Assembly (NCBI GenBank): GCA_016235045.1
Contig: JACRME010000021.1
Span: 1-64,000 of the forward strand
Length of the DNA stretch: 64,000 nucleotides
Origin: Nitrosomonadales bacterium
GTDB lineage: Bacteria > Pseudomonadota > Gammaproteobacteria > Burkholderiales > Gallionellaceae
Reading direction: 5' to 3'
Position numbers and translations under genes: made by a program. Of this stretch, positions 45,327 through 55,800 are shown piece by piece (positions within the stretch are counted from its first letter, which is position 1; each line of letters starts with the position of its first letter). The notes under the pieces were generated by a model. The model made no database searches. It saw nothing but the letters and a program-made list of their open reading frames with translations, and was not told where the DNA came from.

Positions 45327-48300
45327 TTATTTACGGGGAAGTTGCCCGTTGGGCACGCCGATTCGCAGCAGCGTTTCGAATTCGTCCGCCGGGATCGCCT
45401 TCGAAAACAGGAACCCCTGCGCGTAATCGCAACCCGCGTCGAGCAGCAGCAGGCGCTGCTGTTCGGTCTCCACCCCTTCGGCAATGACCTTCAAACCCAG
45501 TTTGTGCGCCATGACGATAATGGCCTCGCATAACGCCATGTCGTCTGGATGATTGCCCAGGTTGTTGACGAAGGTCTGGTCGATCTTCAGGTAATCGATG
45601 TCGAATTTTTTCAGGTAGGCGAGGGACGAGTAGCCCGTGCCGAAATCGTCAATCGCCACCTGGATGCCAGCGTCGCGCGAGGCCAGCAGCCGTTCCTTGA
45701 TATTGCCCGCATCGTCCAGCAGCACGCCTTCGGTAATCTCGACCACCAGGCTGCCCGCGTGCAATCCGTTGCGTTCCATTTCCTGCAGCCACTCTTCCGC
45801 CTTCAGCGGATTGTCGTTGTGGAACTGTACCGGGGACTTGTTGACGCTGATCTGGAAGCTCTTGTGATGGCTGGCTTGCAGGCGTTTGACCTGCTGCATG
45901 GCTTGTTGCAGCACCCAGTCGCCGATCTCCACGATCATGCCGGTTTCTTCGGCCAGCGGGATGAATTCGGCGGGGCTGACCATGCCGCGCGTCGGATGAA
46001 TCCAGCGCAGCAGCGCCTCGGCCTTGTGGATGTCTCCGGTCGCCAGTTCGACAATGGGCTGGTAATACACCTGGAACTGGTTAAACGCCAAGGCATCGCG
46101 CAGATCGTTGACCAGGCGCATGCGCTTCTGTGCATTCTCCTGCATGACCGGCGTGAAGTAGCTCATGCGGTTGCGACCCAGGCTCTTGGCGACATACATC
46201 GCCTGATCGGCGTTTTTCAGCAGGGTCTCCATGCTGTCGGCGTCCGACGGATAAAGCGTGATGCCGATGCTGGCGGAGATAAAAGCCTTTTCTTCGCCCA
46301 GCAGGAACGGCGAGGCCAGTTTGCCGATGATTTTCTGCGCGATGCGCTCGATGTTGGCCGGATCGTCGATGTCGGGCAGGATCACCACGAACTCGTCCCC
46401 GCCCATGCGCGCGACCGTATCGGATTCGCGCACGCAATGCAGGATGCGTTGCGCGGCATCGACCAGCAGGAAATCCCCGGCATCATGGCCCATGGTGTCG
46501 TTGACTTCCTTGAAGTGATCGAGATCGATGAGCATGAGGGCGAACGGGGAGTGATCCCGCCGGGACAGCCTGATCGTTTGTTCCAGGCGATCGCGGAACA
46601 ACCTCCGGTTCGGCAGTTGAGTGAGCGCATCGTAGTGCGCCTGGCGCCGGATGGTCTCTTCGGCCTGCTTGCGCTCGGTCAGGTCGGTGTGGGTGCCGAT
46701 CATGCGCGTCACGCGCCCATCCTCGCCCCGGTGCGAGACCATGCCGCGCGTGAGTATCCATTTCCAGCTGTCGTCCTTGCAGCGAACGCGGTATTCGGCC
46801 ATGAACTTGTCCTGCTTGCGGTGGAAGAAGTCGCTGACTTGAACCAGCAGGCCGGCGACATCTTCAGGATGCACGCGCGCATTCCATTCCGAGATGTGAT
46901 TGCCGATCTCGTCGTCGGCAAAACCAAACATGCCCTTGCCGCCCTTGGAAAGCGAGACTTCGTTGCTCAGCAGATTCCAGTCCCACACGCAATCGCCGCC
47001 GCCCTCCAGCGCAAAGCTCCAGCGCGCCTCGCTCTCGCGCAAAGCTTCTTCGGCCTGTTTGCGCGCGGTGACGTCCACCGAAATGCCGATGGTGCCGACA
47101 ACCTCACCCCTGGCGTCGCGCAATCTGGCCTTGGTGACTTCCAGTTGGTGCAGCTTGCCGTCCACCAGCGGAAGCGCTTCGATGGAAACATAAGGCTCGT
47201 CCTGCGCCAGGCTGGCACGATCCGAAGCCTGGCAATTCGCCGCGATTTCCTCCCCCAGCAGGTCGGGCAGATGCTCCGTCAGCAAAAAAGCCGTTTCCGG
47301 TATGCCGACCGCATTGCAGAAGCGCTTGTTGACGAAGCGGTAACGCCCATCCGTCCCGACGAACCAGATGCCCACCGGCGCGTGGTCGAGAATCGCATGC
47401 AGCCTCGCTTCGCTTTCGCCCAGCGCTTGCGCATCCAGTCTCTGCTGGCGGATGGAGGTCGCCAGCACGATACCGACAAAGGTCATGCTCAAAGTGAAGA
47501 GCCAGAAGTTGGCCAGTCCGGTGCGGATGTCGGAGGCAAAGAAGCCAACCCCGTCGAGCGCGCCCAGCACTCCCTGGATCGCGGTCAACAACAAGATAAG
47601 CATGACGCCGTGCCGCCCGAAACGCACTGCCCCCCAGATGACGAACAGGAACATCAGGTAGGCGAGCGGAACATCCGACATCATCTCCGGCGTCCAGCCG
47701 TGGAAAGCGATCATGCTTGTCAACAGCGACAGCACGATGAAGCACACCGTCTCGACCAGCCTGCGCTTGCCGCGCGCCCAACTTGCCGGGAGCGTACGCC
47801 AAATCAGCAGGAATGGCGCGACCAGCGCAATGCCGAAAAGATTTCCCCGCCACCAGTACATCCATCCGGCGAAAGCGAACTCTGCCGGCAGAATGCCCGC
47901 AGCCAGCAGAGTGGCGATGCCGATGCTCGCCGCCAATATGGCGACCAGCGCGCCGATAAAAATGAGCCAGAGGTAATCGCGCGGATCGCGCAATAGCGGA
48001 TCGAATCGCTTGGTCAGGGCCAGCAACCAAAGCGCAAGCAGCGGCTCGATCACGTTGCTGACCGCGATGAAAAAAGAAACCGGGAAAGAGCGCCCCACGG
48101 CCAGATACGCTGCCAGCGCCCCGACGAATATTCCCGGCCAGTATTTTTTTCCGCCCGCCATCAGGGCGGCCAATCCCAATCCGCTGGGAAGCCAGACCGG
48201 AGAGATGTTGCCGTCGGTGGTCAGGTAGGACAGGACGAGCAGAATGAGCAGCGCATACAGCGCAACCAGCGCCAGCAGTTTGGGAACATCAGACCAGCGG

Positions 48301-48332
48301 TAAATAGCGAATGCATGCACGCCAGACCTCAC
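45327..48332 (-). CDS. MASE1-PAS-GGDEF-EAL cyclic-di-GMP protein
   Basis: This 1001-residue protein has a MASE1 membrane sensor of about eight helices (residues 15-300, SPVWLPSGLGLAALMAGG), two PAS domains (about 305-560), GGDEF (ARMGGDEFVVILPD) and EAL (KAEALLRWIHPTRG, with ITEGVLL and DDFGTGYSSL). Both catalytic motifs are intact, so it could make or break cyclic-di-GMP. It starts 31 bases after the guaA stop and precedes the helical-repeat protein by 101 bases. The stimulus for MASE1 is unknown. Confidence 0.93.
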   Translation of the reverse strand: MRSGVHAFAIYRWSDVPKLLALVALYALLILLVLSYLTTDGNISPVWLPSGLGLAALMAGGKKYWPGIFVGALAAYLAVGRSFPVSFFIAVSNVIEPLLALWLLALTKRFDPLLRDPRDYLWLIFIGALVAILAASIGIATLLAAGILPAEFAFAGWMYWWRGNLFGIALVAPFLLIWRTLPASWARGKRRLVETVCFIVLSLLTSMIAFHGWTPEMMSDVPLAYLMFLFVIWGAVRFGRHGVMLILLLTAIQGVLGALDGVGFFASDIRTGLANFWLFTLSMTFVGIVLATSIRQQRLDAQALGESEARLHAILDHAPVGIWFVGTDGRYRFVNKRFCNAVGIPETAFLLTEHLPDLLGEEIAANCQASDRASLAQDEPYVSIEALPLVDGKLHQLEVTKARLRDARGEVVGTIGISVDVTARKQAEEALRESEARWSFALEGGGDCVWDWNLLSNEVSLSKGGKGMFGFADDEIGNHISEWNARVHPEDVAGLLVQVSDFFHRKQDKFMAEYRVRCKDDSWKWILTRGMVSHRGEDGRVTRMIGTHTDLTERKQAEETIRRQAHYDALTQLPNRRLFRDRLEQTIRLSRRDHSPFALMLIDLDHFKEVNDTMGHDAGDFLLVDAAQRILHCVRESDTVARMGGDEFVVILPDIDDPANIERIAQKIIGKLASPFLLGEEKAFISASIGITLYPSDADSMETLLKNADQAMYVAKSLGRNRMSYFTPVMQENAQKRMRLVNDLRDALAFNQFQVYYQPIVELATGDIHKAEALLRWIHPTRGMVSPAEFIPLAEETGMIVEIGDWVLQQAMQQVKRLQASHHKSFQISVNKSPVQFHNDNPLKAEEWLQEMERNGLHAGSLVVEITEGVLLDDAGNIKERLLASRDAGIQVAIDDFGTGYSSLAYLKKFDIDYLKIDQTFVNNLGNHPDDMALCEAIIVMAHKLGLKVIAEGVETEQQRLLLLDAGCDYAQGFLFSKAIPADEFETLLRIGVPNGQLPRK

Positions 48333-48363
48333 TTGTTCGACCGCACCGCAGCGAAGGACTGCG

Positions 48364-49944
48364 TCACTCCCACTCGATGGTCGCGGGCGGCTTGCCGGAA
48401 ATATCGTACACCACGCGGTTAATGCCGCGCACTTCGTTGATGATACGGTTGGAGACCTTGCCCAGCAGTTCGTAAGGCAGATGCGCCCAGTGCGCGGTCA
48501 TGAAGTCCTGCGTCTGCACCGCGCGCAGGCTGACCACCCATTCGTAGGTGCGGCCGTCGCCCATCACGCCGACCGATTTGACCGGCAGGAACACGGTGAA
48601 GGCCTGCGAGGTCTTGTCGTACCAGCTCTTGCCCGATTCGTCTTTGGTATTGCGCAGCTCTTCGATAAAGATGGCATCGGCACGGCGCAACAGCTCGGCA
48701 TACTCACGCTTCACTTCGCCCAGGATGCGCACACCGAGGCCGGGGCCGGGGAACGGATGACGGTAGATCATATCCGCCGGCAGCCCCAGCGCCACGCCGA
48801 GTTCGCGCACTTCGTCCTTGAACAGTTCGCGCAACGGCTCCAGCAGCTTGAGGTGCATGGATTCCGGCAGGCCGCCGACGTTGTGGTGCGACTTGATGGT
48901 GTGCGCCTTTTTGGTCTTGGCGCTGGCCGATTCGATCACGTCCGGATAGATGGTGCCCTGCGCCAGCCACTTGGCCTGCTTCAATTTGGCCGATTCGCGC
49001 TGGAACACTTCGACGAACTCGCGGCCGATGACTTTCCGTTTTTGCTCCGGATCAGTCACGCCCGCGAGATGCTTCATGAATTCGCCGCTTGCATCGACGC
49101 GAATGACCTTCATGTGCAGGTGATTCGCGAACGTCTCCATCACCTGATCGCCTTCGTGCAGGCGCAGCAGCCCGTTGTCCACGAACACGCAGGTGAGTTG
49201 GTCGCCGATGGCACGATGGATCAGCGCCGCTGCGACGGAAGAATCCACGCCGCCGGACAGACCGAGGATGACTTCCTCGCTGCCGACCTGCGCCTTGATC
49301 TTCGCCACCGCCTCGGCGATGTAATCCGGCATGTTCCAGTCCTGGCCGCAGCCGCAGACGTCATGCACGAAACGAGCGATGATGGCCTTGCCCTGGTAGG
49401 TATGCGTGACTTCCGGGTGGAACTGCACCGCGTAATAACGGCGCGATTCGTCGGCCATCGCAGCAAACGGTGTCGCCGCGTTGGAAGCAATGGCCGTGAA
49501 GCCCGGCGGCAGCGCCGTCACCTTGTCGCCGTGGCTCATCCACACGTCGAGCAGGCCGTGGCCCTGTGCATTGGCCTTGTCCTGGATGCCGTCGAACAGT
49601 TTGGAATGCCCCTGCGCACGAATCTCGGCATAACCGAACTCGCGCACCTTGCCGCTTTCGACCTTGCCGCCCAGTTGCGCCGCCATGGTCTGCATGCCGT
49701 AGCAGATGCCGAACACCGGCACTCCAAGCTCGAACACCACATTCGGCGCCTTCGGCGTCTCTTCCTCATAAACCGAATTCGGCCCGCCGGACAGGATGAT
49801 GCCCGCCGGATCGAAGGCGCGGATGTCCGCTTCGCTCATATCCCAGGGATGCAACTCGCAATAGACATGCGTCTCGCGCACGCGGCGGGCGATGAGTTGG
49901 GTGTATTGGGAACCGAAATCGAGGATGAGGATTTTTTTATGCAT
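48364..49944 (-). CDS. guaA: GMP synthase (glutamine-hydrolysing)
   Basis: This 526-residue enzyme turns XMP into GMP. The N-terminal class I glutamine amidotransferase has Cys in GICYGMQ and His/Glu in FHPEVTH. The ATP pyrophosphatase domain has the P-loop [11 protein letters not shown] and the dimerisation domain ends in the conserved TIEWE. It follows guaB by about 90 bases on the same strand, the normal pair. Confidence 0.97.
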   Translation of the reverse strand: MHKKILILDFGSQYTQLIARRVRETHVYCELHPWDMSEADIRAFDPAGIILSGGPNSVYEEETPKAPNVVFELGVPVFGICYGMQTMAAQLGGKVESGKVREFGYAEIRAQGHSKLFDGIQDKANAQGHGLLDVWMSHGDKVTALPPGFTAIASNAATPFAAMADESRRYYAVQFHPEVTHTYQGKAIIARFVHDVCGCGQDWNMPDYIAEAVAKIKAQVGSEEVILGLSGGVDSSVAAALIHRAIGDQLTCVFVDNGLLRLHEGDQVMETFANHLHMKVIRVDASGEFMKHLAGVTDPEQKRKVIGREFVEVFQRESAKLKQAKWLAQGTIYPDVIESASAKTKKAHTIKSHHNVGGLPESMHLKLLEPLRELFKDEVRELGVALGLPADMIYRHPFPGPGLGVRILGEVKREYAELLRRADAIFIEELRNTKDESGKSWYDKTSQAFTVFLPVKSVGVMGDGRTYEWVVSLRAVQTQDFMTAHWAHLPYELLGKVSNRIINEVRGINRVVYDISGKPPATIEWE

Positions 49945-49952
49945 GGCTTTAC

Positions 49953-50036
49953 AGGATTTAGGATTTTGGAATGAGGATTCAGGAAGGATCGCAGAACGGC
50001 TTCTACTAAATCCTGGATCCCAAATCCAAAATCCTA
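49953..50036. repeat. Inverted repeat between guaB and guaA
   Basis: AGGATTTTGGA (49960-49970) is the exact complement of TCCAAAATCCT (50025-50035), with further AGGATT and ATCCTGGATCC copies in between. The right arm contains the guaB stop codon. A hairpin in the guaB-guaA transcript is possible. Confidence 0.7.
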
Positions 50037-51494
50037 GTCAATATGATAGTTCGGCGCTTCTTTGGTGATCTGCACGTCGTGCACGTGCGATTCGCGAATG
50101 CCGGCCGAGGTGATCTCGACGAATTCGGCTTTGGCATGCACGGTGGAAATGTCCGGACAACCCAGATAACCCATGCTGGAGCGCAGACCGCCGAGCAATT
50201 GATGAACCACCGCCAGTGCGCTGCCTTTGTACGGCACGCGGCCTTCGACGCCTTCCGGCACCAGCTTGTCCTTGTTGCCTTCGTTTTCCTGGAAGTAGCG
50301 GTCGCTGGAGCCCTGCTGCATCGCGCCCAGGCTGCCCATGCCGCGATAGGATTTGTAGGAACGCCCCTGATACAACTCGATTTCGCCGGGGGCTTCTTCG
50401 GTACCCGCGAACAGGCCGCCCAGCATCACGGAATGCGCACCGGCCGCGATGGCCTTGGCGATATCGCCGGAAAAACGCACGCCGCCGTCGGCGATCAGCG
50501 GCACATCGGAACCAGCCAATGCATCCGCCACCATCTGGATAGCCGATATCTGGGGAACACCGACACCCGCCACCATGCGCGTAGTACAGATGGAACCGGG
50601 GCCGATGCCGACCTTGACGCCGTCGGCGCCGTGATCCACCAGCGCCTTGGCCGCGGAGCCGGTGGCGATGTTGCCGCCGATCACGTCGACCTTGGGGAAA
50701 TTCTTCTTGACCCACTGCACGCGACTCAGCACGCCTTGCGAATGGCCGTGCGCAGTATCCACCACCAGCACATCCACGCCCGCTTCGACCAGCAAGGCCA
50801 CGCGCTCTTCCGTGCCCTCGCCCACGCCGACTGCTGCGCCGACGCGCAGACGGCCCATCTCGTCCTTGCAAGCCAGCGGATGTTCGCTCGATTTCAGAAT
50901 ATCCTTGACCGTAATCAGGCCGCACAACTCGTAAGCATCGTTCACCACCAGCACGCGTTCGATACGGTGCTTGTGCATCAGACCGCGCGCTTCGTCGCGG
51001 TTGGCACTCTCTTTTACAACGATGAGCCGTTCGCGCGGCGTCATGATATTGGTGATGGGCTGGTCAAGATTGCTCTCGAAGCGCAGGTCGCGGTTGGTCA
51101 CGATGCCGACGACTTGCTTGCCTTGCACCACGGGGATACCGGAAATCTTGTGCTGACGGGTCAGGTTGAGCACATCGCGCACGGTCATGTTCGGCGCAAT
51201 GGTAATGGGATCCTTCACCACGCCGCTCTCGAAACGCTTGACCTTGGCGACTTGTGCCGCCTGTTCCTTGGCGGTCATGTTCTTGTGCACGATGCCGATG
51301 CCGCCCTCCTGCGCCAGGGCAATCGCCAGGCGCGCCTCGGTGACGGTATCCATCGCTGCGGACAGCAGCGGAATATTCAGGGTGATGTTGCGGGTGAGTT
51401 GGGTGCGCAGACTGACATCGCGCGGCAGGACGTTGGAATGCGCCGGGAGCAGCAAAACGTCGTCAAAAGTGAGGGCTTTTTGTGTAATACGCAT
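50034..51494 (-). CDS. guaB: Inosine-5'-monophosphate dehydrogenase
   Basis: This 486-residue enzyme oxidises IMP to XMP, the branch step to guanine nucleotides. The catalytic Cys lies in GSICTTRM. Two CBS domains (about 90-205) sit inside the TIM barrel, and the flap has the [13 protein letters not shown] segment. I chose ATG at 51494 ([15 protein letters not shown]) with AGAGGAAG before it. Confidence 0.97.
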   Translation of the reverse strand: MRITQKALTFDDVLLLPAHSNVLPRDVSLRTQLTRNITLNIPLLSAAMDTVTEARLAIALAQEGGIGIVHKNMTAKEQAAQVAKVKRFESGVVKDPITIAPNMTVRDVLNLTRQHKISGIPVVQGKQVVGIVTNRDLRFESNLDQPITNIMTPRERLIVVKESANRDEARGLMHKHRIERVLVVNDAYELCGLITVKDILKSSEHPLACKDEMGRLRVGAAVGVGEGTEERVALLVEAGVDVLVVDTAHGHSQGVLSRVQWVKKNFPKVDVIGGNIATGSAAKALVDHGADGVKVGIGPGSICTTRMVAGVGVPQISAIQMVADALAGSDVPLIADGGVRFSGDIAKAIAAGAHSVMLGGLFAGTEEAPGEIELYQGRSYKSYRGMGSLGAMQQGSSDRYFQENEGNKDKLVPEGVEGRVPYKGSALAVVHQLLGGLRSSMGYLGCPDISTVHAKAEFVEITSAGIRESHVHDVQITKEAPNYHID

Positions 51495-51519
51495 GTGAAT
51501 CTTCCTCTGCAAAGCGCGC

Positions 51520-51525
51520 ATTATA
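51520..51525 (-). promoter_or_regulatory. Extended -10 promoter of guaB
   Basis: The minus strand reads TGATATAAT, an extended -10 (TGnTATAAT), 25 bases before the guaB ATG. No good -35 is evident, which an extended -10 can tolerate. Confidence 0.6.
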
Positions 51526-51554
51526 TCAAAACTTGCGCAGAGGCCGGGCGGCGT

Positions 51555-52229
51555 TTACCCCCCGCTTTTCCCCTTGCTGCTCATCACGTAGATCAGGTAC
51601 TCGAAGAAAACGTCGCACCAACTCTGGTCGTTGTCTTTAAGCGTCATCAACAGCTTGTTCACTTCCCCGATCGGCCAGTTTGGATTAAACCGTACCAGTG
51701 CTTCGGCGGGATAAAACGGCAATAACGACATCAGCCGGTCGCCCAGCTTGTTGATCTCTTTCAGCATCAGGGCGAGATCCTTGTCGGAATCGATCTCGGC
51801 CGTAATGTCCCCATAAGTCTTGGGGTGTTGCTTGGTGTAAGCGATGAAATTGCTCAGCACGAAGAAGAACTCGCTCTTGTTGATTTCCGTCACGGAGTCG
51901 CCAAGCATGAACGGGAGCACGCTCAGTTCCAGCCAATAGTAATTCAGCTTGGGATTTTTTTGCTTGCTCACGCCGACATAGCCCTGGCGTTCCTGCGCCC
52001 GATGGATGCAGTCGTCGAGTATCAGCTTGTCGGAAGCGCGTGTGGTCAAATCCGCATCCTTGAGCACGATAGGCTTGACCAGAAAAAAATCCGGGATGTC
52101 GTCAAACAGCTTTCCCGTGTTCTGGTGCGCCCGGTAATAGAAGCGGAACAGCCTGAGCACCAGTTCCTGGTTCTTGTCTATCCGCAAGTAATCCGGATTG
52201 ATGCCTGCAGGCAATTGTGTAGATGACAT
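51555..52229 (-). CDS. Hypothetical soluble protein
   Basis: I do not recognise this 224-residue protein. It has no signal peptide or membrane helix. The N-terminal part (DYLRIDKNQELVLRLFRFYYR) and the rest are mainly helical, with many aromatic residues (LNYYWLELSVLPFML, CDVFFEYLIYVM). It lies upstream of guaB on the same strand but 60 bases away, with guaB having its own promoter. It is divergent from the DUF4124 gene. Confidence 0.7.
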   Translation of the reverse strand: MSSTQLPAGINPDYLRIDKNQELVLRLFRFYYRAHQNTGKLFDDIPDFFLVKPIVLKDADLTTRASDKLILDDCIHRAQERQGYVGVSKQKNPKLNYYWLELSVLPFMLGDSVTEINKSEFFFVLSNFIAYTKQHPKTYGDITAEIDSDKDLALMLKEINKLGDRLMSLLPFYPAEALVRFNPNWPIGEVNKLLMTLKDNDQSWCDVFFEYLIYVMSSKGKSGG

Positions 52230-52263
52230 TTAAGCTTGCAACTCCGCTGTTTTTCGTTCCTGA

Positions 52264-52282
52264 GTTCCCCGAGATGGGGAAC
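52264..52282. promoter_or_regulatory. Hairpin in the divergent region before the DUF4124 gene
   Basis: GTTCCCC and GGGGAAC enclose a 5-base loop midway between two divergent genes. It could be an operator or an mRNA leader hairpin; no T-run follows. The remaining 120 bases hold no clear site apart from a GGAGG ribosome site at the DUF4124 start. Confidence 0.35.
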
Positions 52283-52368
52283 CGGTTCAAAATGAAGGCG
52301 CTATCATAAATTGACGCGGGACAAATTAACAGCTAGTTTCGCATCCATCGACATTCCCGGAGGTTGCC

Positions 52369-52827
52369 ATGAAATCCTGTTTTGCCATCGTTTTACTGGC
52401 CCTGGTTAGCCTGAATGCCCGTGCCGGCGTGCATAAATGGGTGGATCCGGACGGAACCGTCCATTACTCGGACACCCGTCCGCAGAACAACGACATCGAA
52501 ACCCAGGCAGTACGCAACGTCGCAGGAAAGGATCTGGCGGAGGCTCCGGCCGCCAGTTCCCCCAAAAGCCTTGCGGAACGCGAAGCCGAAATGAAGAAGG
52601 CCAGGCAGGAAAAAATGGAGGCTGCGGAAAAACAGCAGCAACAGGATGCCCAGGTCCAGGCCAAAAAGAGCAACTGCGCAGCCGCGCGCGAGAACGAGCG
52701 CACCCTGGAACAAAGCCCCCGAATCGTCACCTACGACGAAAAGGGCGAGAAAACCTATATGGAAGATTCGACGCGCGCCCAAAAACTGGAGGAAGCGCGC
52801 CGGATCATCCGCGAAAGCTGCAACTAG
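52369..52827 (+). CDS. DUF4124 domain exported protein
   Basis: This 152-residue protein has a signal peptide (cleavage after LNARA) and the DUF4124 core HKWVDPDGTVHYSDTRP at the mature N-terminus. A charged helical stretch (LAEREAEMKKARQEKMEAAEKQQQQ, seen in parts) and a second conserved part with two Cys (KKSNCAAAREN, RESCN) follow. DUF4124 proteins are common periplasmic proteins in proteobacteria with no known function. Its stop overlaps the smc stop on the other strand by 4 bases. Confidence 0.88.
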   Translation: MKSCFAIVLLALVSLNARAGVHKWVDPDGTVHYSDTRPQNNDIETQAVRNVAGKDLAEAPAASSPKSLAEREAEMKKARQEKMEAAEKQQQQDAQVQAKKSNCAAARENERTLEQSPRIVTYDEKGEKTYMEDSTRAQKLEEARRIIRESCN

Positions 52828-55800
52828 GCCGCCACCACAGTGGCGTTGCCGCCGCTGTTCTCGCTCAGTTTCATCGCCTCCTCGATATCCACCGACACCA
52901 CCTTGGAGACACCGCGCTCCTGCATGGTCACGCCGATCAGTTGCTGCGCCATCTCCATGGTGATCTTGTTGTGGCTGATGTAGACGAACTGGGTCTTGTC
53001 CGACATCTTCTGGATCAGTTTGCACAGGCGCTCGGTATTGGTATCGTCCAGCGGCGCATCCACCTCGTCCAGCACGCAGAACGGCGCCGGGTTGAGCTGG
53101 AACAGCGAAAACACCAGCGCGATGGCGGTCAGCGCCTTCTCGCCGCCGGACAGCAAGTGGATGGAAGCGTTCTTCTTGCCGGGCGGATGCGCCATCACCT
53201 GCACGCCGCTATCCAGGATCTCGTCGCCGGTCAGCACCAGTTTGGCATCGCCGCCGCCGAACAGGATGGGGAACAACTCGGACAGGTGGCGGTTCACCTC
53301 CTCGTAGGTCGCCATCAGCAGATCGCGCGATTCCTTGTCGATGCGGCGAATGGCGTCTTCCAGCGTCTCGATCGCCTCGTTCAGGTCTTTCGCCTGCGCG
53401 TCCAGATAGGTCTTGCGCTCCTGCGCCGACTGCAATTCCTCCAGCGCCGCCAGGTTCACCGCACCTAACGCGGTAATCTCGTTACCCAGCCGCGTCAATT
53501 CGTTCTGCAATCCGCCCGCCTTGGCGCCTTCGATCAAGGGCAGCAGCGGCTCTTCATCCACCCCTTGCAGTTGCTCCGCCCATTGTTCGAACTGGATCCT
53601 TGCTTCCTGTTCCTTCAGCGTGATCTCGCTCACCTTCTCGCGCAACGGATGCAGCTTCTGCTCGCAGACCATGCGCTCCTGCTCCATACGGTTCAGGTTC
53701 AGCGTGGCGTTCTCCAGGATGTTGCGCGCCTCGGCCAGCGCCTGTTCATGCACCTGGCGCTGCTGTAGCGCGCCCTGTAATTGCTGGTCGGCATCGCCCT
53801 CGCTCAGGTTCGCCTGCTCGTTGCGGCTGTGTGCCAGCGCTTCTTCCAGTTGCGTCAGCGTTTCGCCCTGCTGCCTCAGGTTCTGTTCCAGATCAGCCAG
53901 CTTCTCGGCACAGGTCTTGGCGAAGAATCGTGCTTCCTGCAATTCGTGCTGCGCCTTTTGCGCGCGGTCGCGCTGTTCGCGCAGCAGATTGTCCTGCGTG
54001 CCTGACTGCTGCCGCGCCTGATCGCTTTCCGCCTGCTGCGACGACAGCTTCTCGCGCTGGAGCTCCATCTGCTCGGCGATCTCCTGCATCTGGCGCTGCT
54101 CGTTGTTCACGCGTTCGGCCAGTTCTTCCAGTTCCTGCGCGATCTGCACGTTGCGTTCCTGCGTGCGTTCGTTGGCCTGGGTCAGTTTCAGGATCTGCAT
54201 CTGCAAGCCGTGCTGGCGCTGCTGCAGATCGCTGGTGGAACTGCGCAGTGGCGCAATGCGTCCCTCGACCGAGTGATAGGCTTCTTCTGCCGCCGCGGAC
54301 TGCTGCTTGCCCTGCTCCAGTGCCGCGTCGCGCTGCTGCGTTTCCTGCTGCAATTGCTCGATCTCGCGCTGGCGTGCCAGCACACCGTGCAACTGGCTGT
54401 CCGGCGCATGGAACAGCACGCTGTGCGCGCCGACCAGGTGCCCCTGCGCCGTCACCAGCCAGGCGCCGGTCGGCAGGTTGTTGCGCTGACTCAGCGCTTC
54501 GTTCAAGTTCGCCACGGCATACACGCCCGCCAGCCAATCCTCGACCACGGGTGCCGCCTGCGCATCCTGACAGCGCACGTAGTTCACGAGCGGGGTCAAG
54601 CCGGATTGGGTCGCCGTCTTGCCGGAATGCGTGCCGTCAGCCGCATACACCGCCAGTTTGGCCGGCGGCGCATCGCCCCAGTTGGCCGCATCTTCCAGGC
54701 GCGGCAACGCCAGCGCATTGATGCGTTCACGCAACACCGCTTCCAGTGCGTCTTCCCAGCCCTGCTCAATGCGGATGGATTGCCACAGGCGCGGCGCGTT
54801 ATCCAGTTGGTGCTGCGTGAGCCATGCCTTCAGATTCTTGTCGTTGTCGAGTTGCGCCTGCAACTGCTGCAGGGCGTTCAGGCGCGCCTCGGTTTGCGCC
54901 AACTGGCGTCCGAGTTCCTGCACCGCATCGCGCTGCTGGCGGCGCTCCGCATCGGCCAGCGGCAGGCGTTCCTGCAATTCGGCCAACTGTTGCTGCTGCA
55001 TCTCGTACTCGACCTGCATCTCCGCCAGTTGCTGCTGGTTCTGCTGCAGCAGTTCGATGTCCACCTGCGGCAGGTTGTCGCGTTCCAGCATCAGGCGCGA
55101 ACGGCGGCTGTCCAGTTGCTGCACATTGCCCTGCACATGACCGCGCTGGGTCTCGAAAATCTGCAATTGCTGCTGGATCAGCATCTGCTCGCGCTGCATC
55201 GCGTTGAGGCGCTCCTGCGCCACGCGCGCGGCCTCTTCCACCTGCGGCAGGCTTTGCGCCTCGATCTCGCTGCGGTTCTCGCAGGTCGCCACGCGCACGG
55301 CGGCGTCTTCCTGCTGCTGCTGCCAGTGCGTGCGCAGCGTGCGCAGGCCCTGCAACTGGGTCTGCTGCTGCGCGATCTGGCGTTCGCCGTTCTGTATCTG
55401 TTGCGACAGACGGTTGCGCTGCTCGGTGATGAAGGCGATCTGCTGCTCCAGACGCAACACCTCGGCATTGCTTGCGTACAGCTCGCCCTGTTTGGCATGC
55501 AAGGCATCGGACTGCCCGAAATGCTCGCTGCGCGCGGTCTCCAGCTTGGCTTCCACTTCGCGCAGCTTGGCGATCTCGGCTTCCAGGTCGTTCTTGGTCT
55601 TCTCGACCTGCTGCGCCAGACGCACCCGGCGCGCTTCGGCTTCCTGCTTGTTCACCAGCCACAGCAGTTTTTGTGTGGTCTCGCGCCTTGCTTCCAGTTC
55701 GCGATAGGTCTTGGCGACCTCGGCCTGTCCGCCCAGATGCACCAGCTGCTTGTCGAGTTCCTGCAGGATGTCGCTGACGCGCAACAGGTTGTCGCGTGTA

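Noticed and set aside
42691..45426. A 911-codon open frame antisense to the helical-repeat gene
   Set aside because: It arises from the GC-rich, biased codons of the real gene. It has repetitive low-complexity sequence, no ribosome site and runs across a strong terminator-adjacent gene end. The minus-strand gene has a good start and a terminator.
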